Of a stretch of 64,000 nucleotides of DNA, positions 12,864 through 26,300 are shown piece by piece. The translations under genes and the position numbers were made by a program. Under the pieces are notes generated by a model. It was not told the DNA's origin. It was given only the letters and a program-made list of their open reading frames with translations, and ran no database searches. Positions within the stretch are counted from its first letter, which is position 1. Every line of letters starts with the position of its first letter. Source of the DNA: Malurus cyaneus samueli (taxonomy: Eukaryota > Chordata > Aves > Passeriformes > Maluridae); assembly GCA_009741485.1 (NCBI GenBank), contig CM019214.1:29230746-29294745 (forward strand). The letters run 5' to 3'.

Positions 12864-12935
12864 CATAGAATCATGGAATCATAGTGTCACCAAAACTGCA
12901 GGAATAAAAGAAACTCTCCAACTCCACATTTGAAG
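12864..12935 (-). mobile_element. Possible short CR1 3' end fragment
   Basis: CATAGAATCATGGAATCATA resembles the reverse complement of CR1 terminal repeats, and the following ~50 bases are a diverged match at best. It lies close to a better CR1 match at 13012 and may be part of the same insertion event or a separate nested copy. Confidence 0.45.
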
Positions 12936-13011
12936 TGTTAGAGAATCAGGCATTACTTTGTCCTAGCCAGGAGGTGCAATGGAAATGCTTCCATCCACAC
13001 ATGACAACAGT

Positions 13012-13110
13012 ATCGGAGAATCATTCCAGTTGGCAAGGACCTTTAAGATCGTTGAGTCCAACCATTAACCCAGCACTGCCAAATCCACTGTTTGCTCTGA
13101 AGAGGCAGAA
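13012..13110 (-). mobile_element. CR1 LINE 3' fragment
   Basis: Antisense CR1 text: AGAATCATTCCAGTTGGCAA, then GGACCTTTAAGATCGTTGAG, then TCCAACCATTAACCCAGCAC. It is strongly 5' truncated. Confidence 0.85.
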
Positions 13111-14060
13111 CTGCAGCTGGGGTGCTGGCAGAGGGAAAAATCCCAAGGTGTCCAAGGATGAGTGAGTGGCATTTCAGCCCCTAGACCACAGCAGGGGTAG
13201 AAATTACTCCCCCACTCCCCCCAATATTTTAGCTGTTTGTACACCCAGTTGTCACCAAATTTGAGGTTTGTTGCCAGAATGCAGTATATGGGTGAATCTG
13301 TGCAGCGGATCAAAATGGCACTCAAGATGTTGTTTTTTTAATTGTCTGTTTTGTAATGAGTGCTTTCTTTAAAAAAATAGCAGTGAAACTTCAGAATGGA
13401 AAGATTACTATGTAACTGAAAACTCTGTTTTCGGGGTTTTCCCAGGAATTAATGAGCAGCTGCATGTTGGAAAGAAATTCTTTCTCATGAGGCTCTTGGG
13501 AAGGCTCAGAAGTCTATTGAATAGTAACTGGAAAATTTGACCCAGAGAGTAAGTTCTCTATGTTTCTTGGAAACGCTATTCATGTTCCAGTCATTTTGTA
13601 GCCCTTAAACAAGACAGAAATGTAAGGGGAAAGGTAGGAAAGTGGAAAGGAAGAGAGGGAAGCCAGCAATAGGAAATGCACGTGTCACAGGAGGAGCTTA
13701 GCAGAATTTCCATGTAGACAGTCAGAGAGAAACATACATTCCTTTGTCTATTAAAAGTAGCCTTTGTAAAATCTTGTTTTTACTTTTGTGAAGTATTCAT
13801 AGTTTTTCTTTTGTGAGTTGGTGAAGGAATCTGGGATGACTTTAAAACACAAACATGGATTTTGAAAAAACAGATATGGAAAACATATTTTCTTAGAAAT
13901 ATGTGGTGATTCAGTGGGGCCCAGACTCAAAATTTTTGAATTCTTTTGAGCGTTTAACTCATTGGGGCACAGGGATCAGTAACGTTGCAAGTCACTGTGA
14001 CCTTCAGAGTCAGTCAATATGGGTATCAATTAAGTTCGTGTCTGTGTGTTACCAAAGACT

Positions 14061-14085
14061 GGGGGGGGGGGGGGGGGGGGGGGGG
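14061..14085. repeat. Uninterrupted 25-base G run
   Basis: Twenty-five consecutive G on the plus strand, followed by ACGGG. This is rare in vertebrate DNA, a strong G-quadruplex former and a likely site of sequencing or assembly length error. It lies in intergenic DNA. Confidence 0.95.
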
Positions 14086-17000
14086 ACGGGACCAGATAAT
14101 GATCAGAGGAGCCACATGTGCTGTTGCTTCACCTCCTGGAAGAGAAGGCTTAATAATTCCGTGCTGTGGACTCTGGCAGCTGCTGCAGTGGGTAGTAAAG
14201 ATCCCACTTCCATTACCAGTAGTAATATTTAATGATCAGCTGAGTATTGATATATTCCAATCTTTGGGGCAGTGTCCTCACGCCTGGTGAACAGCTGGTC
14301 ACGCACGCAAAATGAAACAGTGCGGGAGAAGTGTGAGGCAGGACGAAGGGTTAACTCTCAGCTGTCATTCTCAGACAGAATTTGTCTTTCAGACAACCTA
14401 AAGGATGCAGGGCTTTTCCCCGTCTCGACAGCAAAATGACACATCTCCACATGGCAAACTCGCCCTCTGCAGGCCAGCGAGACAACTTGCCAGGGACGGG
14501 GAAAAACCACCCCACAAGCTCTGGGTCATTTTGCTTATGGTGGTCTTAGGATTTCCTCCCCTTTTTTGCAGCATTTAGCAAAAGGAAATCATGCTTTAGG
14601 TGTTACCACAACGAAGTTTAGGCTTTTTGGTTTTGTGCTTTAATCCTACCCTTAAAAAAATTAGACTTGATGTTCTTCTGCAGCAGGCTTCTTCTACCCT
14701 TATTGACTTGTGTCTGGTCTCAGCTGCAAGGAGAGAGCTCAGCCTGCCAGACCAGCCCTCAGCACACTCCCCCAGCTACTACAAATCAGCTCTGTCTTGT
14801 CCCATGAAACATAGTTTTGATTAGAACACACTGTTTCGTAAGCATATTTTTGCCATGAGAGAATGTTGTATTTTTTAAAGATACTAAAACATAGTGTTTC
14901 GGGAAGTTTGAGCTTTCTTTGTCAGGCTGGAAGAATATTATTGGAATGCATTTTTCTATTTCAAATAAGTCTTTACAAGAACATTTAAGTTATATCAGTG
15001 GTTATTTTGCAGTGTTCTTGAATTACAATTGCATCCAATTAACCATAGAAAGTCAAATCCTAAAGAAAATGTTTCATTTTCATAATAATGCTTCCATTCA
15101 GCCCTCAAAAAAAAAATTGGAGGAAAAAAAAAAAAGAAAAACTAAAAACAAGTGGAAACTGAGTCAACCTCAGTTTACCCCCATTTTGGAAAAAAAATCT
15201 ATCTCTAAGCCACTGAAAGGAAAACACACATAGCCTAGCTCCTGCAGCAACACAAGGGTTTGAATGCACTCCAGAGAAACCAAAGAATCTGCAGCCCTGC
15301 CTTTGCCAGCCCTGGAAGCCACATCCTAAACAACATCATGTGGCATTAATGAGAAACATTGCTCCTGCCACGTCTCCTGCCTGCACTTCACAGCCCATTT
15401 GGCCCCACTGGCCCCAGAACAGTGGGTGAGACCCACACCAGCCTTTCATGGCCTCCTCTGGCTCTTAGCAGAGGTTTTGTGTGGTCTTGTCCCACCTGGA
15501 GCTTCTGCTCTGGAGGAACCTGTTTTGCAGCCATAGGACAGAGGACAGCCACCAGATGAGGGGCTGCCTAGAGAACCTACACAGCTTCAGGGTCCTGGTG
15601 GCCTTCAGTCAACCTGCTGCTTGACTTAACACACCCTTGCAATCCTTCATTAGCCACAGAACATTCCAACAGAAATTGTAATGACCTCCATGGAGGCTGT
15701 TGAGATCTCATGGCCTTCAGAAGTAAAGTTGAACTTTTCTTCAGCCCCCGGAACCGGGCAATTGTGTCATTGCACTTTTGCCCCTGAGATGATTTTTCAC
15801 TTAAACCTGAGTTTCAAAAGGAGAAGTCATAAAGGAGGACCTGATTTTGCATTTCTGTTTGTTTGCTTACAATTGGGCACTGGTGGTGTGCATTGGAGAG
15901 CAGTGTCCTCTTAATTTAAAAAAAATATTTCAAGAAGACAGTGAACCAAATTTTTAATTCAAAACTAAGCCTCAGTGTTAGCTTGTTTGAAAGGGAAGCA
16001 CCCAGAGGTTATACCTCTGCTTCCATGTGAATTCTGAAAACAAGGGATGGAAGTTAATGGAAAATAATAGCTGCAATATTCAGACTGACTTCACACATTG
16101 CTTGGAAACATCGGGTGAGCTCTTGGTTGCAGTCAGAAGGGTAATACATCTGCATACAGATGCTAGCTGCAGACTGCCATGATACAAAGAAGTTACATAA
16201 AACCATGGCAAGGGGGAAAGTCATTCATTCCCCTTAGGCAGGGGGAGAAGCAAGGCATAGATCAAGGCTCTTTCTTTTGACATTAGAAAGCCTTACTGCA
16301 TTGGAGAGGGGAGGACAAAATCAAGCAGAATCAAGACTTGACTGTATTTTCATCATATTTTCTTAGACCCCACTGTGCTTAAGTGTTTGGTTTCGTGGGG
16401 TACTTACACAAGTCTGTTTCTTCTCATTCCTAGTGACATTCAGCTTCATACATGCTCCTGCTGGGAATTGTGTTCCCATACAATTTACGCACACTCTTTG
16501 TACCTTTTTCAAAAATGACTTACATAGTTTGTGAAGAAAAATGACAGAGGAACATCAGAAGTCCCTGAGCAATGACAGCGAGTCCGCTCTCATTGGTTTG
16601 GGTAAAAACAGGGGAGTTGTAACTCAACTAAACCTACAGCCGAAAAAGTGCTGCCTTAGTAGGGGGCTGCTCTGATGAGCTGTGCGCTCACATGGGTGTC
16701 TCCCACCACAGCTCTGCTCACTCTCCACCACACTTGTCCCGCTCAGTGTCACCTACGCATGTCTCCTGGAGAAATATCCAGAGGGGAGGTGAGGATCAGT
16801 GGTGCTGGTTTTGGAAAAGGAGTCAGATGCACAATGGTGAATGTGCGAAGGCAGCCTCTGTCCTGGTTTCCCTGTGCTGCTCCCATCCAGGCAGTGGGTC
16901 CGGGCTGGGTGCCTGCTGGACACTGGCCACAGCTGTCACCTCAGCTCCCTGCTGCCTGTGAAGTACATCTTCTGTTTTGCAGGCAAGACATGTGGATGGA

Positions 17001-20000
17001 TTAAATGCTGATGATTTCACAGACAAGTTGTGACAAGAAAGAACAGAACTGAACTTGGCTACTCCAAAATATCTTCAGATGGGGCAGGGTAAACCCTAAG
17101 CAAGATCCTTCTCTTCCCTTCACTAGGATTTGTGGAAATAGAACAAAAGCCCAGGTCATGAAACTAGGTATGTGTCAATTCTCTTGGGCATGAGGAAAAC
17201 AGTTTGTATATTGATGAGACATTTACAGGGGCTGTTTGTCTTTATTTCTCATGCTCCTTCCCTGATAATGATAGAATGAATACAAGATTGTTATTTTATA
17301 TGCTTTTACTATTTTAATCTTCTCAACACACAAGACCCAGTGGTACAAATAAGGATCCCATCTGAGAAGGAGAACAGTTTATTAAGAAATTTGTATGGCA
17401 TGACTACAGTACAGACTTTCTTGTCACATGATGTATGTAATTTAAATGAGTTAATAAACAGGATGCCTTCTGGGTATTTCTTGTCTTCTGCAATAAGTGT
17501 CCTGGAGCTTGGAGATACTGAGAGTTGAACTACATTTGGCGGGACCTTGTTTTGGGTGTTTGGATCACTGCTGCCTGCACTGTTCGCATTCCTGAGAAGA
17601 ATCAAAGATTTCAGTAACTGGGTTAGTAGTCCAGAGCTGCCTTTTGGTAGTCCATCCTATTGGTAAAAATCCGAGGTGGCACGAGGATTTCCCTCAGATG
17701 GTGGAACTTGCCTTCGCAGTTGTTTCTTGAGAAGGATGGACTGGTTCCACAGTGTCCAAAAGGTTTTTTTCTTTGATTCCTTCCAGAAGCCTTGCGGAGC
17801 ATAGCAATAGGAAGGACTCACCTAGTTTTTAGACTTCATCTCAACCAGCAATGCAGCAGCTGGCATTGTGCAGGTCAAAAAAGGTGTGCAGCCTGCAGAA
17901 AGTGGTTGCAATTCCTTGTGGTAAAAGCAAGGCACTGGCTGTGTTCACCTCCAGGGCCATGGGAGCTGGCTGTCCCTGCACACCAATTCTTCTGTTAACA
18001 TGCTTTTGTTTTGTAGGAGCAGGGGCAAGCAGGTGCCCATGAAATTCTCCTGTATTTGAGGAATCTGGGGCAATTTATTTAGAAGGGGTTTTGGTTGCCT
18101 AACATGAGGCATCTTATGAAAGAAGCTTTATTTTCAGAGAGCTGAGCACTCAGCTGAGCACTTTCCCCAAAAACCACATCTTTGATAAGATGTCCCATTT
18201 TCTATTTGGAATCACTATCAACCTTTTAAAAGAGAGCCTACAACAGCTTTTTGGTAGCTTTTTGAGGATAACCAGTTCAGTGCATTATAGATTTTTATGG
18301 CTTTACTTTCCCAGTGATTTTTCCCTCTGGCAGTACATTTCTGCTGTTGCATGACATGCACCATGGAGTGCTTGTTTGCCAAATGAAAATCCCACCAGTT
18401 TACAAAGCTCTTTCATCTACAACTGAGGCACACAGAAGTTACTATCAACTGCAGTAACAGAGGTGTGTAGCAAATCCCAAAACTGTTTCAGGTCCTTCAG
18501 GTCATAAGAGGTAAAATACTGACCTGCTGATCCTTCGGTTATTCAGTACAAAAAAGTCTTTTAGTTGGCAGGAAAGTAGATACCTAGAAAGATTTTTTTT
18601 TTTTTTTTGCTTATTTTTCCTAATTTCTCATCAAGGAGTGAAAGACATTTCAATTCCATAAAAAGATGCCTGTGGAAATTAAAAGAAAAAATAAAGCTCA
18701 CGGGACCTAATACATTTTGGAAACCACATTGTGAGTGCAGTAGTTAAAACTGTTTTGCTCATAATATATATCCCTATGCTCATTTATCAGATAACAGAGA
18801 TTTACTTTAGTGTTGCAGAGAAACCCCCTGCCCCAAAATCCATAAGGATCCCTGTTATTCTTGTCAGGTTTCTATTAACAAAACTTCTTTTGGAAGGTGT
18901 CCATAGTGGCACAGGAATAAAAGAGGGAATGATTCCCTAAATTTTCTTACTATTCCTGGCACTATTTTTCCTCTGCTTTCACCGCTGCTCGCCTGCAGCC
19001 TGCTTTACAAATTCAGCCATTAGGTGGGGTGTTTCTACTGTCAGCAGCCCGGATTTCATCTGCAGCATCTTGGGCTTGGGACAGATGCTGAATAGTCCCA
19101 TGTGCTGGGATACGGGGTCTCTTCTGTTATCATTAGTGCTTTCTTCTTTTACCAGCTCCATTGACATCCAAAATAGTATAAAGGGGAAACCTGAGTCAAA
19201 TTGTGCAGCTTAAGGTCTTGGTCTCTATCTTTTTTTGTCACGTGTGATGTGTTAAAGGTTATCCAACTGATGAAGATGCTGTTCAATTACTCAGTTATAC
19301 AGTTCAGAGCCAAAAGTGTGGAGTCATTGATTTATTAAATTTCATTTGAACAATTTGGAATCAGACAGTACTATCAGGACAATTCTTCCTTCCTGATTTT
19401 TATGTCTGCGGAAAAGCAGTGACACATTGGCACATTTTCTGACACTGTAGTGGACCAGCTGTATCTCATGATACAGCACTGGCCTAAATTCTTCCACAGG
19501 ATAAACCTTCACAGGGTTTGAACTTCTTTTGCTGGGAATTACTATGTTTTATGCACCCATTTTAATATGGGAAAAAAAAAATCAATGAGGAGCTCTTTGT
19601 TATATTTATATAGAGACAATACTCATCCAGCATGGCTGAGCAGCCCTTACTGAGCTGGTGGGAGAGGGAGCTCTCCCATGGGCTGTCTGAGCTCTCCTAG
19701 CACCTGAAGTCCCAGAAATACGGGCATCACTTTCACTTCATGAACTTTTGAGAAAGTGATGGTCTCTTTGCAAACCCAGTACTTGGAAGCATTTAATGCA
19801 AACCTATTTCAGGGTTTAAATGTGCTTTGGGGTGGGTCAGTTGACATGGAAGGATGTTTTATCTTACTGGCAGAGATTAAGGCATACAGCAACCTAAAAG
19901 TTGACTCCCACAAGATGACTCTGCCTGACTTGCCCTGAACACAGGATTCTGCATCTTAGTCTGCAAGTGCTGCATCTCTGTTGAGCAAAACAAACAGGGC

Positions 20001-20249
20001 AGGTATAAACTGAAAGATTTAAGTGCCTTCTGGTTCCCAAGGACAAGATCTGCTGGGAGGCACCTGCTTAATATTTCACTTTCTGGCAGAGACCAGAACT
20101 CCTTCAATTTGTTACAGAGTAGTAATATTTCCAGGTGTGAATAAGGGGAAATATGTCCCCCCCATACTAACTTCTTTTAAAAGGTTATCAAAAGAATAAT
20201 TAAAATAGCTTCTAATTAGAATAATAAATTCTAAAGAGATTAATTAAAA

Positions 20250-21405
20250 CTCCTTCTGTGAGATGGTGACCTGTCTAGTGGATAAGGGAAAGGCTGTGTG
20301 TGTTGTCTAACTAGACTTTAATAAAGCCTTTGACACCCCTTCCCACAGCATCGTCCTGGAGGAACTGGCTGTTCATGGCTTGGAAGGATGAACTGTTTGC
20401 TGGGTAAAAAGCAGATGCATGGCCACGCCCAGAGGATGAGAGCGAATGGAGTTGCATCCATATGGTGGGTGGTCACTTGTGGTGTCCCCCAGGGCTCAGT
20501 ACTGGGTCCAGTCCCGTGTAATATCTTTATCAGTGATCTGGACAAGGGACTGAGCCCACTCTCAGTCAGTTCACAGGCGCCACCAGGCTGGGCAGGAGTG
20601 TTGATCTGCTGGAGGCAGGAAGGCTCTGCAGAGGGTTCTGGACAGGCTGGATCGATGGGACAAAGCCAATTGCATGAGGTTCATCAAGGCAAAGGGACCA
20701 GTCCTGCCTTTGGATCACAACAACCCCAGGAATTGCCACAGGGCAGAGAGGCTGGAAAGCTGCTCAGCAGGAAAACACCTGGGGGTGAACATGAGCCAGT
20801 GAGCGTGCCCCAGGTGGCCAAGAAGGCCAAGGGCACTCTGGCTTGTATCAGCATGGTATGGCCAGCAGGATGAGGGCAGTGATTGTCCCCCTGTACTTGG
20901 CACTGGTGAGGTGCCTCCTCAGTTTCCTTTTCTCCAGGCTAAACACCCTCAACAGGTTCTCATCAGACTTGTGCTCCAGACCCTCCACCAGCACCGTTGA
21001 CCTTCTCTGGACATTGTGCACCTCTTCAATGTTTTTCTTGTAGCAAGAAGCCCAAAACTGAGCACAAGATTTGAGGTGTGGCAAATTGTACTGAGGTGTG
21101 TGTTGGTCTCTTCTCCCAAGTAACAAGCAACGTGACAACAGGAAATGGTCTCCAGTTGTGCTGGGGGAAGTTTAGATCATATAGTAGGAAAAATTTCTTC
21201 ACCAAAATGGGTGTCAGGTATTGGCACAGGCTGCCCAGGGAAATGGTGGAAGCACCATCCGTGGAAGTGTTCAAAAAATATGTGGATGTGATGCTTAGGG
21301 ACACGGTTTAGTGGGGGACTTAGCAGTGCTGGATAATGGGTGGGCACAAATGTCTTAGAAATCTTTCCCAACCACTACAATTCTATGATTCTGTGATTCT
21401 CCTGT
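20250..21405 (+). mobile_element. CR1 LINE, 5'-truncated, with internal inversion
   Basis: A CR1 non-LTR retroposon fragment of about 1.15 kb. The plus strand shows reverse-transcriptase motif remnants: LDFNKAFDT around 20310-20335, and [20 protein letters not shown] at about 20481-20540. It ends with the CR1 3' terminus CAATTCTATGATTCTGTGATTCT. Reading frames are broken by stops and indels, so it is inactive. The segment about 20912-21084 is in the opposite orientation to the rest, while the sequence on both sides is in normal order. CR1 is the major LINE family of birds and supports the avian assignment. Confidence 0.93.
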
Positions 21406-23317
21406 GCAGGCACGAGAAGCCAACTAATAGAGAATTTATTATTCAAGTCTGGTGCAAATGCTCTGTGCTGTCAGGACTTTCCTCAAATGGAAATGAAATA
21501 ATGGACAATAATAAAATGCAAACTATCCTTTAGGTTTAGTACAAAGTTATCTTTATAGTTGCCAGCTTATAAAAGCTTGGTGGGTGAAGTAGACCCCTGT
21601 GTGTGAGGGCAGTGTTGTATCTCCAATAAAACTTATTTTAGTTTTTGAGGACTGGTACGATATACAAATGGAATTTTCATTTTGTGACTCTCTAGATGCC
21701 AGAAAGCCAAATTCTTGGCAGGTCGGGAAGGAAAAAGAAGTCAAAGCTGAAGCCTCTTCAGTGGCCAGGAGACACGATGTTCACATTCCCCTTTCCTCCC
21801 AGCAGTGCCCCCGAGCAGGCCAGCCCAGTTGTCATGTATGTGACTCGTGTGCATTGTGCTGGCAAATGGGTTTGATCTCAGCTTGCTGCCAGCCTGTTCT
21901 TGTCCTCAGTCTCTTGATGGCACTGTGTGGGGGCATCCTGCCATCCTGGGCTTAAGAAGAGCCAGACCTCGGCTGCAGAGTGTGGCCATGGAGAGCATCA
22001 TGAAAATGGAAGCGGATTCACTGTCACACGGAAGCAGGACCTTGTTTGCAAAAATCCTCTCTGCTGCTGAAGTTGGATCCTTAGGACATGCCTTTAGGGC
22101 TCCTCCACACTAAGTTTTAATGTGAATGTGTGGCTACAATGCTGAGCTAAACTCATGTATGGGATAGTTGGCACTGCAAGACAGTCTGTCTGTCACAGCT
22201 TTAATACAACACCCAAGGCAGCAAACTCTGCCCTCAGTTCTCCAAAACAACATTCATCACACACAAACTTTTTGCAGAAAATGCTGTAATTGTAAACACA
22301 AATAAATCATACCCCACTAGTAGGATTCAGTGACTGACTGCTTTTTACTGTTCTGTTTCACATTGCATTGTAAAATAAACACTTCCTAAGACTTTAAATG
22401 TGAGCTGAGGCACCTGCCTCATGTCTGTGTGCCCCAGGATTTGGAGTGGGACAGATGTCCCAGGAAGAGCTGAATTGCCATGGCAAAGTGTTGAGCCCCT
22501 CTGGCTTACCTTGTCCTTATGGCCTTTCAGCATTGAGCTTTTTTGAGCTCTTAGACTTGTTGCATATTCATTTGCAGTAATTAAGAACCCCTTGAAATGG
22601 TGCACCTTCACAACAATAATGCATACAGTGTATGGCCACAGTGCAAATAGCTTCAGAGGAGGTTAAATCACTATTTTTCAAATATTAATATGAATGAGGC
22701 TGAACATTTGCATTTGTGGTAAATCCCCTTGTAGCGTCAATGTCCTTTGAGGATTTTTTTGCCGATAAATGAAGCATTCTTCTCCTTCCCTCACTACTTT
22801 TGCTAACAGTGTCACTCAGTGCAGCAATAGATCAACAGTTCTTGCTAATCTGTGAAAAGGCAGAGCTTAGAACAAGTGCTTTTTGACATAATTAAACCTA
22901 CACTGACTATCCCTGTTCCTGGAAGAAGTACTTGCAGAGTTTCATTAGAACAAGTAAATAAAAATAGAGTTCAGCCTGAACAGTTGTCTTTGTTACAAAC
23001 AAAGCCCATTAGTTAGCAAAGAGAGTTCGAAGCAGGGCTGAATTCACGCTGATCTCAAAGCCCTTCTCATATTTAATTTATAAACTGATGATTAATTCAG
23101 TGATTAGCTAATTCACTTGCAGTGATTAATTTAGTTCATGTCTTCAGGCTAATGTTTAAGAAAGAAAAAAAACCTAGCTCTGATAGATGCACATCAATGT
23201 CCTTGTGATTAAAAAATGGTAATATAATGCCCTGGAGAAAAAAAGGAGAAAAGAAAGATCAAGAGAATCGGTAGCATGATCTGTTGTAAGTTCTTGCCTA
23301 AGCTGTAGCTGTAATTT
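21406..23317 (-). other. ADPRHL1: ADPRHL1 long-form 3' UTR and flanking DNA
   Basis: Downstream of the stop of the large ADPRHL1 exon. The first candidate poly(A) signal on the minus strand is ATTAAA at 23077-23072, about 240 bases after the stop. Others are ATTAAA near 22194 and AATAAA near 21437. I see no coding segment or repeat here. The true 3' end cannot be chosen from sequence alone. Confidence 0.45.
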
Positions 23318-26300
23318 TTAGCTGTGATGTTTAAATGTGTCAGTTACTCTAATGATCAACGGTTTGAAAGCTGAATCCAAGGATCCTTCACTGTAGCTTT
23401 CCACTGTGTATTTTGAGAATGGCGTTGCTTTAGAGCAGTCCTCCAGCTCTGCTTTTTGTTCACTTGTTTTGCCAGCTGCCTGCCCACTCCTCTCCCGTTC
23501 AGCAGCATCTTTCTCATGCTGCACCAAAGTCTTTGACGAGAGTGCTTTGTACTTCTTAAATCCAGGCTGCTTTCCTCTGTTTCCAGCAGGATTTTCCTCA
23601 TCTTTTGATGTGACATGAAATGATGAGGATGATTTGAGGGACTTCACTTTCTTAGACAAACTAGTCTCTTCTGGGACAGTACTGCTTTTACAGCTTTGGC
23701 CATTGCTTGGCAATGGAACTTGGTAGTTTCTGAAATCACTCACAGGGCCCTCCTCTCCTGAGCCATCATTGCCATGCCTCTCCAATTGAGCTGAAGAACT
23801 TAGCTGGGATTTCTCTCTTCTCTCAGGTTCACTCTTCTTTTCTGGATTGCCAGTTTCATATATTGGTTTTTCATCATGTGGTGGCGGCAATTGCTCCTTT
23901 TTGGCTCTGGCATTATTTTCTTGAGACTTCACCTGCAAATTTGAGTATGGGGACTGGCACATCCCAGAAATTGGATCTTTGCTTTTATCTTTTGGAACAT
24001 TTGCATCAGGTTTTATAAAACTTTCAGATACAGTTTGTGGTTTTTCTCCCCCTGGAATATTTTTCTCAGGCTTCAATATCGTAGTTGGAGGAGGTAACTG
24101 ATGGTTCCCAGAATCTTGGTATTTATCTTTCTCCTTTACAGTTGACCTGGTGTCCTCTCCTTCTGGTGTCTTTTGCTTCCTCTCTCCTGAAGCACTTTGT
24201 TCTTGAGGCTTCGGCATTTTGTTTGAAGAAGGCAACTTCTCAGAATTTGGTTCTCCATCTTTTTGTTTTACAGGATTAGTAGCAGGCTTCTTAAAACCTG
24301 AAGAACCTGATGTTTTTTGCTTTTCTTCTGGAGTAATTTTTTCTTGAGGCTTAACCAATGTTTCTGATGGTACTGACTGATACTTCCCGGAACTTGGAAG
24401 TTTGTCTTTCTCTTCTGCAGTATTTGCATCACATGTTGGAAAATCTTCAAATCTCATTTGCTGCTTGTCCCCCGGAATATTTTCTTCATCGGTTTCTGGT
24501 TTTCTTGATGGAGGTAGCTGGTGCTTCCCAAAAAACTGTTGCTCAATATCCTCTTTTACTGCATTTGTTTCAGGTGATTCAGTGTGTTTCGCTGCTGGTG
24601 TCTTTTGCTCTCTCTCTCCTGAAGAGCTTCTGTCTTGACACTTTGGCCCTTCATTTGAAGAAGGTGACTGGAACTTCTCAGAAGTATGTTTATTCTCTTT
24701 TTTGTCTGACTTCATTTCAGGCTTTGAAAGGTCACCTGGTGACATCTGTTTCTGTGTCTCTTGAGCGGTATTGTTCACATCAGTGGTCCTATTGCCCTGC
24801 CTTGCTGTATTTCTTGGTGGCATTGAATAATTGTTGAAGTCTGACTTGATGTCTTCTAGTCCTTCACTGTCATTTGTGTGTTTCATTGACTCATCTGATG
24901 AGGCCGGGTGGTTTTCCCTATTATGGCAAGAGATGTTTTCATCTTCTGTCATATCATGTTTGTGATTCACCAAATCCCTTGAAGGTGCTGGATCCTCCAA
25001 ACTCTGTCTAGTGTTTTTCACTCCTTGAGGGCTGATATCACACTCTGATGAAGGTAAAGGGGGTGCTTGAGGTCCATGAGCATTATTCTCCTTTGAAGAG
25101 TTATTACCTTGATCCACAATATCATTTAGTGTGAATACCTGTTCCTGCTCAAATGTATGTAAAACATTTCTCTCTTCTTTTTCCTCTGATTCCATTCCAT
25201 CACTTTCATGTTTTATGTCATCATCTGAGGAGAAGAGCTTATCCCTTGTATGTTCAGATATCTTATTTCTACTTATTGCATCCTTCTTTTGGTCTGAGAC
25301 CAATTCAGTTGATGAAGGAATTGGGTTCTCTTCCAGTACATCATATCCTTGCTTTTTGGTGTCATCAAATGATGATGGGGTTTGACACTCAAATGAGTCA
25401 AATGATGGTGTTTGGCTCTTCTCCAAGGGTAATAGAGGCTTTCTTGCTAGCGTGGTTTTATTTTCATGCTTTCCTGGCTTTGTGGTTGAATGTGAAAGAC
25501 AGTTCTCAAGTCTTTGATAAGTATTTGTCTCTTCATCTGTGGAGTTTTCATTTTCTATTGCATGAGCTGGGGATAGTGTTTGGTTCTTAAAATCACACAT
25601 AGTTTTCTTCTTCCCCGTGGTGTCCTTCCAAAAATTTGTCAGTTCATCTGAAGGGGGATGTGGATGTTTCTCACAGCCATGGCTGTCATGCTCATGTTCC
25701 ACACCACCAGCTCCCTGTCCCACCAGAACAAGAGGTGGAATTGCTGGAGGATTGGCAAGAGTGTGATGGATACTTTGTCCTGCAACCCCACTCATTGCTA
25801 CTGGCAAAGGGGTTGACAAGGGTGACTGCCATGCCTCGGAGTCAGGCCAGAGCATCTCATCTACAGTGTCCTCTTCAGGTTCAGTGAAAGATTCAGATGG
25901 CTTGTGACAGGTCTCCAGGTCAGTTAAGGAACTCCTGTGCAGGGCTTGATTGTTTGAGTGATTCATCATTTCATTTGATGAGGACAATTTGTCCTTCCCA
26001 AAATCTTCTGCTGAAACAGAGGAACTGTGCTTCACAAGGTCACCTGGCAAAGGGCTTTGTGCCTTTTCCAAAGGAGAAAAGATGTCCTCTTCTTCTACAG
26101 CACCAGACATTGGCTCCTGGCTCTCATATGAGGAGAGTGTAGGTTTGTTCTGATTTGCATCTGGAATTGGCATGTCCACATTGGAAACACTGAAGTTATT
26201 TTGTGAGCTCAAATTTATTTGAGGAGGCAGTGGCTTCATGGTTTTAAATTCATTTTTCATTTGGCTGTTGGGTGTTTTATTCTCCTCCTCCTCTATATTT

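Larger units (their letters stand above)
3331..20249. other. Intergenic DNA between GRTP1 and ADPRHL1
   Basis: About 17 kb with no open frame or splice-bounded segment that I can match to a protein. The short open frames here are of the length expected by chance and lack conserved motifs. The recognisable content is several CR1 fragments and simple repeats, listed separately. Regulatory elements may be present but cannot be identified without comparison. Confidence 0.6.

Noticed and set aside
24358..25590. Plus-strand open frames of 159 and 145 codons (24358-24837, 25153-25590) and other plus frames over 23400-28067
   Set aside because: They lie antisense to the long ADPRHL1 exon. Their length follows from the codon bias of that frame, and they show no protein motif.
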